Positions 6,722 to 14,400 of a DNA stretch of 32,976 bases are shown here, in pieces. Every line of letters starts with the position of its first letter. Position 1 is the stretch's first letter. The stretch comes from Bacilli bacterium (GTDB taxonomy: Bacteria > Bacillota_I > Bacilli_A > RF39 > UBA660). Made by a program: the position numbers and the translations under genes. Location: positions 1 to 32,976 of the forward strand of contig JAFXXX010000009.1 in NCBI GenBank assembly GCA_017542065.1, written 5' to 3'. The notes beneath the pieces are model-generated. The model searched no databases. It saw only the letters and a list, made by a program, of their open reading frames with translations, and was not told the DNA's origin.

Positions 6722-7389
6722 ATTTCAAAATTTTCATCAAATTCATATACTAGTATTTCACCAGTACTAATTTCAAAATTTGGTATATCTTCATCAGATA
6801 TATTATTTAAATATTTATATAGTGCTCTTAAGCTATTTCCATGAGCACTAATAATAATATTTTTATTATTTTTTAAATTAGGAACTATATCACTTAAGTA
6901 ATATGGAACTACTCTATTATATACATCTAATAAACTTTCAGATACTGGCAAATCTTTTAATGGAACATCTTTATAAGTATCATCATTACCAGGAAATCTT
7001 GGATCTGTATATTCTAGTTCTGGAGGTCTAACAGAAAAACTTCTTCTCCAAATATGGACTTGTTCTTCACCATATTTTTTTCTTGTTTCATCTTTATTAA
7101 GACCTTGCAAAGCTCCATAATGTCTTTCATTTAACTTATATGATTTAATAACATCAATCTTATTATATAAATCTAATTCTAATAAAATATAATTAAGTGT
7201 ATCATTAGCTCTTTTTAATAAAGAAGTATAAGCTAAATCAAAAGTAAAACCATTTTCTTTTAGCTTTCTTCCTGCTTCTTTAGCTTCTTCTATACCTTTT
7301 TCTGATAATTCTACATTAGTCCATCCAGTAAACTTATTTTCTTTATTCCAAACACTTTCTCCGTGTCTAACTAATACTAGTTTACTCAT
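6700..7389 (-). CDS. gpmA: 2,3-bisphosphoglycerate-dependent phosphoglycerate mutase
   Basis: A 229-residue glycolytic enzyme interconverting 3- and 2-phosphoglycerate. Visible: RHGESVWN with the phosphohistidine His9, FTGWTNVELSEKG, SLLKRA with Arg60, NERHYGALQGLNK with Glu88, and SAHGNSLRAL with His183. Length and spacing match the GpmA family closely; the C-terminus (GEILVYEF) is intact. The ATG (7387-7389) overlaps the stop of the preceding acidic protein by 8 bases, and its ribosome site GAGG (7396-7399) lies in that gene's glutamate codons. It is the last gene before the terminator at 6687-6721. Its place behind sortase is unusual but probably reflects only shared transcription. Confidence 0.96.
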   Translation of the reverse strand: MSKLVLVRHGESVWNKENKFTGWTNVELSEKGIEEAKEAGRKLKENGFTFDLAYTSLLKRANDTLNYILLELDLYNKIDVIKSYKLNERHYGALQGLNKDETRKKYGEEQVHIWRRSFSVRPPELEYTDPRFPGNDDTYKDVPLKDLPVSESLLDVYNRVVPYYLSDIVPNLKNNKNIIISAHGNSLRALYKYLNNISDEDIPNFEISTGEILVYEFDENFEIKEHYKL

Positions 7390-7744
7390 CTTCTTCCTCT
7401 TTCTCTTCTTCTATTTCAAAAGAAACATTAGCGTCAATAGAATCATTAACTACTCTTAAGAAATATCTTTCATCTAAGTCTTTCATTAAAGATACTTCTA
7501 CTTCAGTTTTAACAAACTCTGAGTTAATACCAAGATAAGTTTCATCACTAATTAATTGATCTGTTAAATCATATTCAAAATCTATTTCCATAGTTTTTAA
7601 ATAATCTATATTTAAAGATACCATTAAATCTATACTTATCTTATTATCTTCATCAAATCCTTCAATATAGAACTCTATAACATTTTCTCTTTCAGTAAAA
7701 GATAATGAAACATTTTCTAAATCTTCATCATTATAAACAAACAT
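7382..7744 (-). CDS. Acidic hypothetical protein, 120 residues
   Basis: I do not recognise a family. The product has no signal peptide or membrane segment and no cysteine, and it is very acidic, ending with a run of Glu and Asp. The body alternates short beta-like stretches (VIEFYIEGFD, MEIDFEYDL, VEVSLMKDLD), suggesting a small all-beta cytosolic protein. The start ATG (7742-7744) follows TAGGAGG, in which the TAG is the stop of the sortase gene, so translation is coupled. Its Glu-rich codons in turn hold the ribosome site of gpmA. It could be a chaperone-like or regulatory partner of a neighbour, but nothing in the sequence proves this. The tight spacing on both sides makes it a real gene. 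Confidence 0.75.
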   Translation of the reverse strand: MFVYNDEDLENVSLSFTERENVIEFYIEGFDEDNKISIDLMVSLNIDYLKTMEIDFEYDLTDQLISDETYLGINSEFVKTEVEVSLMKDLDERYFLRVVNDSIDANVSFEIEEEKEEEDE

Positions 7745-7746
7745 AA

Positions 7747-7755
7747 ATCCTCCTA
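7747..7755 (-). promoter_or_regulatory. Stop codon of srtB within the ribosome site of the next gene
   Basis: The transcript reads TAGGAGGAT, where TAG (7753-7755) ends the sortase gene and AGGAGG is the ribosome site of the acidic protein, whose ATG follows within about 8 bases. This enforces re-initiation coupling. Confidence 0.75.
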
Positions 7756-8460
7756 GTTAACTTTATAAGCATGTACTACAAATCTTTTATTATTATTTGA
7801 ACAAGTACTAAGAGTTAATGTATTATCTTCATATTTAGGCTCATATGAATACTCTTTTATACTTCTTGCTTTTACTTTATTTTGGAATTCTGTATATGCA
7901 TTACCACAATCAAACAAAGTAGTAATATAATAATCTTCCTCTTCTATTTCATAGATAGAATAAATCTTATAAGTATGTTTACCATCTTTATCATAATAAT
8001 AAATAGTATCTGTATCACTATTTTTAAGATTATGTAATTTACCAAACATAGATCCATCTTTCATATTATGGCCATATATAACAGTATTCTTATCATCATT
8101 TATAGATATATTTCTATAATCCATGAATATCCATCCACCAACATTTTTACTCTTATCAAATGAATGACTTAAATAATAATCATTATCAGTAGTTTTAACA
8201 ACTGGATAATTAATACCTAGACTATCAATAGTTAAATAACCTATTGTATCCTTATTAATATTATATAAATAATCAAAATCTAATTCTCTTTTACCATCTA
8301 AGATTTCTTCTATTTTTATTTCATTATTTACTTTCTTACTCATCTTTTTATTCTTAATAGATCCTATACACCATCTAATAATCATACCTAAAGAAAATAT
8401 AATAATAGCTAGTAATATAATTTCAATAATAATTCTAATTATTTTCTTTAATCTTTCCAT
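7753..8460 (-). CDS. srtB: Class B sortase
   Basis: A membrane-anchored cysteine transpeptidase that joins surface proteins to the cell wall. 235 residues: one N-terminal membrane segment (about 8-33), then the sortase fold. Class B features are NKDTIGYLTIDSLGINYPVV, the YYLSHSFD block, GGWIFMDYRN, and VIYGHNM with catalytic His131. TLSTC gives catalytic Cys220 and NNKRFVVHA gives Arg226. All three catalytic residues are present, so it should be active. Its start lies inside the preceding membrane-protein gene (26-base overlap), with AAGGAG upstream. Candidate substrates are the giant protein here, although that carries only a degenerate TIQTG signal, and unseen proteins elsewhere. Confidence 0.93.
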   Translation of the reverse strand: MERLKKIIRIIIEIILLAIIIFSLGMIIRWCIGSIKNKKMSKKVNNEIKIEEILDGKRELDFDYLYNINKDTIGYLTIDSLGINYPVVKTTDNDYYLSHSFDKSKNVGGWIFMDYRNISINDDKNTVIYGHNMKDGSMFGKLHNLKNSDTDTIYYYDKDGKHTYKIYSIYEIEEEDYYITTLFDCGNAYTEFQNKVKARSIKEYSYEPKYEDNTLTLSTCSNNNKRFVVHAYKVN

Positions 8461-9073
8461 ATTTTTTCTTCTCCTTAATAGGATTCACTTTATTCATTTC
8501 TATTATTTTAAGCATTATATACATAACTAAAATAGATAATATATAGAATAATGCTAATCCCAAAGATAAATCTGAAAACATAGTATTTCTAAAGAAGAAT
8601 CTTCTTAAGAAATCAATTATATAAATACTAAGAACATTAATAACAAATGATTTCTTATTAATATATAATCTATATTCATCTGTATCTTTATCAATAAATA
8701 ATTTAATCACATTAGAAACTATATAGAATACAAATATAACTTCTAAAAGAATAAATAATAAGAATAATTCAATAAGTAAACATCTTTTAAAAGTAGAATT
8801 CTTATTATAACTCTTTATATAATTATTATATTCATCATATGAAATACCTGTATTAATATAATCGTTATATATTTTAACATTTACTTTACCATTAACAGAT
8901 ATAACATTATATGTTTTCTTATTAAATACTATATCATCATTTTTAAAACTAGTTTTCCTAATACCAAATGGTAATGCAATCATACATGCTATAACTATAA
9001 ATATAAATGCAAGTGATATATAATATATAACTTTTTTTAATTTATCTAATATTACTTTTCCTATTTTTTTCAT
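8435..9073 (-). CDS. Hypothetical membrane protein, 212 residues
   Basis: No family recognised. About four hydrophobic segments are visible: 13-36, 97-128 (long, possibly two short ones), 142-161 and 168-190. Between the first two lies a soluble part of about 60 residues with a short FNKKTYNVISVNGKVNVKIYN stretch, probably extracytoplasmic. The C-terminus is basic (NPIKEKKKYGK), consistent with a cytosolic end. The start ATG (9071-9073) follows AGGAGA and an extended -10 at 9092-9100. Its last 26 bases overlap the sortase gene in another frame, so the two are expressed together. A role beside sortase B is possible but unproven. Confidence 0.75.
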   Translation of the reverse strand: MKKIGKVILDKLKKVIYYISLAFIFIVIACMIALPFGIRKTSFKNDDIVFNKKTYNVISVNGKVNVKIYNDYINTGISYDEYNNYIKSYNKNSTFKRCLLIELFLLFILLEVIFVFYIVSNVIKLFIDKDTDEYRLYINKKSFVINVLSIYIIDFLRRFFFRNTMFSDLSLGLALFYILSILVMYIMLKIIEMNKVNPIKEKKKYGKIKENN

Positions 9074-9091
9074 AATAATTCTCCTATAAAA

Positions 9092-9100
9092 ATTATAACA
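9092..9100 (-). promoter_or_regulatory. Extended -10 promoter of the membrane protein-srtB-gpmA operon
   Basis: TGTTATAAT on the reverse strand, three bases past the nuclease stop (9103-9105). The -35 position (AAGTTA) is weak and lies in the nuclease coding end. There is no hairpin between the nuclease and this promoter, so read-through from the nuclease gene is also likely. Confidence 0.65.
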
Positions 9101-9102
9101 TA

Positions 9103-9846
9103 CTATTTATTATCTAACTTATTATTTCCATTAGAATAATCTATTTTTACACCTTCTTCTACATTATATATGTAGACATTAAATTTAATACCTTCGCCAT
9201 TATCCTCTACAGATAAAGCTTCCATTAAAATACCAGTAGCTACTAAATTATCTCCTTCATATACTGGAGTAACTCTATACATAACATGATTCTTAGTAGC
9301 TTTAATATAATTAGAAACCATATTCTCAAAAGGAAGCATACCTTTTACATTAGCAGATCTAGTACAAGTAATTAAGTTTCTTTTATTAGCATTTTCTCCT
9401 GTTAACTGAAATGCAATTAAATGACATCTATTATATAAATATTTATTATCTACGAAGTCATATTTTGAATACCCAAATCCAGGTGGTTTAATGGACCCTA
9501 TATCCCCTCTTTTTTCTTTAGGCATTAAGTCCTTACCAACAGAACTTTCAGCCTTTGTAGGCCTTCCTAATGAGTCTAAAGGGTAATATAATTCAAAACT
9601 TTCATCAGTTATTTCTCTATCTTCAAAAAATGGTTCATTATTATTAATAGTAATATAATAATATCCTTCATATTCAGGAATATTATCCAAAGAAATATTA
9701 TCTGTAACTACTATATCTCCATAAAAACTATCAAATATACCTAAGGATGCAAGTACTCTATCATCTACATCCATAGCCTTTAATACAAAGAAAGAAACAA
9801 TAATCAAAATTGTAGTTAATATTTTTAATTTAGTCTTATCTTTCAT
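9103..9846 (-). CDS. Secreted or anchored DNA/RNA non-specific endonuclease
   Basis: A 247-residue nuclease related to the EndA-like branch of the beta-beta-alpha metal family, which degrades DNA and sometimes RNA outside the cell. An N-terminal hydrophobic segment (about 7-23) directs export or anchoring. The core holds KEKRGDIGSIKPPGFG (110-124), KYLYNRCHLIAFQLTGEN (135-152) with catalytic His142, NKRNLITCTRSANVKGMLPFEN, and VMYRVTPVY. Classical members have Asp-Arg-Gly-His; this branch reads Asn-Arg-Cys-His. Cys141 and Cys161 are the only cysteines in the core and could pair. The start is preceded by AGAGGAAA and a divergent promoter. Roles could be nutrient scavenging, DNA uptake or biofilm DNA cleavage. 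Family is secure, role inferred. Confidence 0.88.
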   Translation of the reverse strand: MKDKTKLKILTTILIIVSFFVLKAMDVDDRVLASLGIFDSFYGDIVVTDNISLDNIPEYEGYYYITINNNEPFFEDREITDESFELYYPLDSLGRPTKAESSVGKDLMPKEKRGDIGSIKPPGFGYSKYDFVDNKYLYNRCHLIAFQLTGENANKRNLITCTRSANVKGMLPFENMVSNYIKATKNHVMYRVTPVYEGDNLVATGILMEALSVEDNGEGIKFNVYIYNVEEGVKIDYSNGNNKLDNK

Positions 9847-9864
9847 ATACTTTCCTCTATTATA

Positions 9865-9873
9865 ATTATATCA
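9865..9873 (-). promoter_or_regulatory. Extended -10 promoter of the nuclease gene
   Basis: TGATATAAT on the reverse strand, with AGAGGAAA and ATG downstream. Its -35 position overlaps the region of the divergent plus-strand promoter, so the two cannot both bind polymerase freely. Confidence 0.65.
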
Positions 9874-9895
9874 TATTTCACTATTATTATATATA

Positions 9896-9904
9896 TGTTA
9901 TAAT
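9896..9904 (+). promoter_or_regulatory. Extended -10 promoter of the kinase-like gene
   Basis: TGTTATAAT on the plus strand, followed by AGGAGG at 9919-9924 and the ATG at 9930. The -35 position (around 9876-9881, TTTCAC) is weak. Confidence 0.7.
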
Positions 9905-9929
9905 ATTTAATACTTTTCAGGAGGCCTTT

Positions 9930-10679
9930 ATGGAAAAGAAAGAATTAGTAGAAGAACATATTGGTAGAATCTTTTTTTATGAAGGTCAAGAATCCATTAT
10001 ATATAATTACGTAGATGACGATGGTGAAGACGTTTTATTAAAAAGGTTTAGAGATGTAAGAAGAGACGGTGTTACTCTTGAAGAAGTATCAAAGAATAAA
10101 GAAAAAAAATTAGAAATACTAACTAGTTTAAATATAAAAGAATTTGTTCCTGTAAAAGATGCTCTATTTAAAGATGGAATGTTAGTTGGATATACAATGC
10201 CTAAAATAAATGGTGTGCAATTTGATCCAGATACAAAAAAGAAAAATAAAATAGAATATCTAAATAAAGTTAGAAATATAATGCTTAGATTAAATAATCA
10301 AGGAATATATATGGGAGATATCACTAGAAGTAATTTTATATTTACTCCTGATGGTAATGCAGTATGTTTAGATATAGATAACTATAGAATTATAAAAGAA
10401 AATGTTATGTTAGATTTTGATATTGAAAATGGTGAAGTGGATAGATTTAGAAGAAGATGTAATAATTATTTATTAGTTGATAATTATAATTATAATATTT
10501 TAGTAGTATGTGTTATGGGTAATATTGCAGAAGGCCATCTTAACCTATTTGCTAAGAATGATTTTCCTCTTATTATGTATACACCACATAATAGAAGCGT
10601 ATATGAAGAACTACAATTTATTGATAATGATTATAGTGGTGAATTATTTGAATTAGAATTAAAAAGAAAGAACAGTTAG
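9930..10679 (+). CDS. Small protein-kinase-like protein
   Basis: The only plus-strand gene, 249 residues, soluble. The kinase-fold landmarks are recognisable though divergent: a glycine-poor start (YEGQESIIYNY), VLLKRF with candidate ATP lysine Lys38, a Glu-rich helix (50-62), a hinge GYTMPKINGV (87-96), and a catalytic loop YMGDITRSNF with Asp130 and Asn135. LDIDNY (147-152) replaces the usual Asp-Phe-Gly. The histidine of HRD is Gly129 here, as in some small-molecule and atypical kinases. The C-lobe is short. Substrate is unknown; it could be a protein or small-molecule kinase. The ATG follows AGGAGG. The end converges on, and overlaps by 4 bases, the next gene, and both share one terminator. 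Confidence 0.75.
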   Translation: MEKKELVEEHIGRIFFYEGQESIIYNYVDDDGEDVLLKRFRDVRRDGVTLEEVSKNKEKKLEILTSLNIKEFVPVKDALFKDGMLVGYTMPKINGVQFDPDTKKKNKIEYLNKVRNIMLRLNNQGIYMGDITRSNFIFTPDGNAVCLDIDNYRIIKENVMLDFDIENGEVDRFRRRCNNYLLVDNYNYNILVVCVMGNIAEGHLNLFAKNDFPLIMYTPHNRSVYEELQFIDNDYSGELFELELKRKNS

Positions 10680-10691
10680 TTCTTTCTTTTT
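10661..10691. terminator. Bidirectional terminator shared by two convergent genes
   Basis: A perfect inverted repeat with 13-base arms (10661-10673 and 10679-10691) and a 5-base loop AGTTA. Each arm starts with a run of five A and ends with five T, so it works on both strands. Both stop codons, TAG (10677-10679, plus) and TAA (10676-10678, minus), lie in or beside the loop. Confidence 0.9.
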
Positions 10692-11368
10692 GTATCATAA
10701 GATAGTTTTATTTCTTCTTTAGAATAATATACCCAGTATCCAGTATTCTTTTTAACTAGAGCACCCTTCATAAAATCAGGTTTAATACAAGGAACATCCC
10801 CGCTCAAGTCATATATATCATTAAAATTACCTGTTACTGGTCTTCCATCATCTGTAACTAAGAAATCAGGAAAAGCAGCTACTATTATTACATTATTCTC
10901 ATATACTCCTCCACCATGATATGGTGTAAGTAAATCTTTATAACCTGCTAATGTATTTAAAGATGACATAGTTAAACTTAATGGAGATACATAAGTAGTA
11001 AATGCACTTCCACCAGCAGCATTCATATGTCCATAATTCTTTAATCCTTTAGTTAAAATATTATATAAATCTTCATTTTTTGGAATACCTGAAGCAATTG
11101 GATTAATATCTAAATAAGTTCTATGTATAAAAACTTTATTCTTTTCAGATAATTCATCTAATCTCATACCTTCATTAAGCAATATTTTACAGTTCTTATC
11201 TATTTTTTTAACTAAATTATAATATTCTTCCATTTGACTACCATCAGTCATGCTACTAAATTGTTTATCAATAAAACGAGTAAAGAACAATGAATAAAGA
11301 TTATTCTTAACAGCTTTAGCTTTTGCTCTTTCAATTTTCCATTTTACTATATTTGATTTAAGGCCCAT
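10676..11368 (-). CDS. Hypothetical protein, possibly ADP-ribosyltransferase-like
   Basis: A 230-residue soluble protein that I cannot assign firmly. The N-terminal 75 residues are helical and basic. From FIHRTYLD (80-87) onward it resembles the sequence style of small ADP-ribosyltransferase-fold proteins: an HRT block (82-84), ILTKGLKNYGHMN (104-116), a Ser/Thr-rich strand SPLSLTMSSL (128-137), and YENNVIIVAAFP with Glu157. This would correspond to the Arg/His, Ser-Thr and Glu elements of that fold, but the match is by eye and weak. The later IYDLSGDVPCIKP and YWVYYSKEEI blocks look like conserved, folded sequence. AGGTGA lies just before the ATG (11366-11368). It has its own promoter after the giant gene's terminator and converges on the kinase-like gene. 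Confidence 0.6.
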   Translation of the reverse strand: MGLKSNIVKWKIERAKAKAVKNNLYSLFFTRFIDKQFSSMTDGSQMEEYYNLVKKIDKNCKILLNEGMRLDELSEKNKVFIHRTYLDINPIASGIPKNEDLYNILTKGLKNYGHMNAAGGSAFTTYVSPLSLTMSSLNTLAGYKDLLTPYHGGGVYENNVIIVAAFPDFLVTDDGRPVTGNFNDIYDLSGDVPCIKPDFMKGALVKKNTGYWVYYSKEEIKLSYDTKRKN

Positions 11369-11384
11369 AATATCACCTACATAA

Positions 11385-11393
11385 ATTATAACA
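11385..11393 (-). promoter_or_regulatory. Extended -10 promoter of the 230-residue protein gene
   Basis: TGTTATAAT on the reverse strand, fused to the T-run of the preceding terminator. The start codon is only 16 bases beyond the -10, so the leader is about 10 bases with AGGTGA in it. No -35 match. Confidence 0.65.
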
Positions 11394-11394
11394 T

Positions 11395-11429
11395 AAAAAA
11401 AGAGAGATTAATTATTTTCTCTCTTTTTT
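11395..11429 (-). terminator. Terminator of the giant gene, spanning its stop codon
   Basis: Arms of 12 bases (11396-11407 and 11418-11429) built of AAAAAAGAGAGA and its complement, with a 10-base loop that contains the TAA (11408-11410). A T-run follows on the transcript. Confidence 0.85.
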
Positions 11430-14400
11430 AATACTTTAATTAGTAAGAATAAAACTAATACTATTGGTATAGAAATTAACCAGTAATAATGTCTTCTAAA
11501 TCCTGTTTGAATAGTAAGTATTAATTCTGCTTCAGATTTAGCAATACTTTCAGTAGAACTACTATTATTAGTATTCTCTACTACATTACCACTTAAATTA
11601 CCATCAGCATCAATACTAAATTCTATATATCTATTATCACTAGATTCAAGTCTATATGAACCATTAGATAAGTTATTAATATATAATCTACCCTTTATAG
11701 GAACTAAATCTTTATTATTACCTTTATATCTATATTTACCAAGTTCTTCTTTAGATAGTTTTACTAGTTCACCATCTTTATATAATGTATATGTTTTATT
11801 AACATCTAACTTTTCACCATCACTCATCTCATAGATTATAACATCTATTGGATTATAAGATAGATCAAAGATGTCTACAATAATTCTTGAAATATTACCA
11901 CCTATACTATTAGTGTTTAATGTAATATTTGGACTTAAATAATATGTTGAATTGTAGTTAATGCCAAATCCATTCATATTAATAGTTACAGGTTGTGATG
12001 CAACAATTGATACTTCATCATTAACTAAATCTACAGGAGCAATTAGGTCAACATCTCTAATTGTATTACCACTAGTAGCAAAGTTAATAGCGTTTTGTAA
12101 TGCATCTGATGATGAAATAGTACCAACTGCGGCGAATGTATAGTTACCAACTTTAGCAATACCTACTGAAGTAGCACTTACTACTAGATATTCATTATGT
12201 TTTTGAATATCTCCATCAGTTACTGTTATATCTTCAGTTTCATAACCAGCTTCTACGTTAGTAACACCACCATATATAGCATTAGGTCCTGTTTGACCAA
12301 CAATTAATCCATCATAGAAGTTAATACTTTGATTTTGACTGCTTCTATAAATACCAAATGTAGATCCTTCAATATATGGAGATGATTGGCTAGGTACTCC
12401 ACCTATTTCACCTACATTAACAACACCACTATTCATCAAGTTAATACCATAACCAGATGTCGCTATAATTTCTGCAGTATCATTAACATTTAAAGTACCG
12501 TAGTTGTTGATAGCATTACCAGATGAAGAAAGAATTGAAGAATTATTGTTAATATCTATCTTTCCAGCATTACCATTTACAACGGCAACATTAGAAAATG
12601 ATATATCAGTAGAATCAAATACTATTGTTCCATCATTACCTATTGATCTATTACCACTTATTACTGTATTCTCAATATTTAAATTTGCAGAATTATATAT
12701 AGAATAAAACTCATCACTAGTAAAACATGTAGAAATACTTGAATTTTTAATTGTTGAATCTCCTCTTAAATATATAGCAGCTCCATGTTGACATCCATTA
12801 TCTTTCATTGAAATAGTTAGATTATCTATATCAGCTTGACCCATAGCAAGTCTTGTTGGATGAGAAACATCCCAACCACCATAATGAGTTATATCAATAA
12901 CAACATTTTTAATAACAAAAGTTCCTGAGTATCCTTGAAGGAATCCAGACCTAGTATTATAGAAATGAGAATTTTCAATAGTTAAACTACCATAATTATA
13001 TCCAATTATTTGAGAATAATTATCTAAATTCTTTATTTTTGCAGTACCATAATTTGCTAGTATTCTAGAAGCATCAGGATCTCCATTATCGTATGTTTTT
13101 CCATTATTAAATATACCACCATAAATATTAGTTACTGATCCTGCTAGTGCATAAATAGAAGCGTTACCAACATATGCTTCTTCACCTCTATAATAGCTTC
13201 CGCCACCATATCCACTACCTTCACCATATATCCAAGGAGCTCTTAAATCGCTTGATGTATTAGGATTGTCATCTTTATTTAAATCTATTATATTTAATAT
13301 GTTTTTATTATTAATCATATATGCATTATTATTATGTAAATATGCACCATTCTTAATATTTAAAGTTCCACTATTATCTATTAATAATGAACCAGTTGTA
13401 GAATCAACTACACCTTCATCTTTAATATTTAAAGTTGAACCAGAATTATTCATAAATATTAATACACCAAAACTTGTTGTTACATTAGCATCTATTAAAT
13501 TAATAGTTCCATTATTATCAAATGTCTTAGAACCTGAAACAGCTTGAATACTTCCAGCATTACCATTACTACTATCAATAATAGTTAATGTACCATTATT
13601 AGTAATTAATATATCATTTGATTGCTTAATAAACCAACCATTTAAATCTAATATAACATTATTATTATTATTAACTGCAGTTTCATCTGATGGTAAATTA
13701 CTATAATTTGCAATCATTTGAAGAGTATCACCATCTGTTACATCATCAAATGCATCCTTAAGATTATAATATTTCTTTTCATCTTGAGGAGTAGCTTGAG
13801 TAATATTTTGAACAATTGGTACTCTATCAAGTATTGTTGTATTGTAGTCACCATCTGTTCCATAAACAAGAGCATAACCTTCTTCAATAGTACTAAATAC
13901 ACCATTTACTGTAGCAGTCTTACCATATAAGATACCATCAAAGAATCTAAATGTTCCATTATTATTATTAATACCATAAGTAGTACCTTTTATTATTGGA
14001 TATGTTTGTGAAACAACATTATCTTCAGATAATGCTTTTCCTACTACTAAAGTAGAACTTGCTAAATTAATACCATTACCATCTTTTGAAATAACACTAC
14101 TATTATTAAATACATCAACTGTAGAAGAAGATGTTGCATTTATTGCAATACCTTTATCAGAAATAATATTTGAATTATCTACTATTAAAATACTACTTGA
14201 TCCATTAATAACATTATTATTAAATGCCTCTAAAGTAGAATCTTCAATAGTTACTGAACCAAAGTTATCAATGATTTCTCCAGTTCCTCTATTATATAAT
14301 TCAGAATCAATAATTGTTACAGAACTATTAGCTTTATTTCTAATTACGTGTGAATTCTTTTGTAGATGATCACTTGTATCAACATCAGAATATTTTATAC

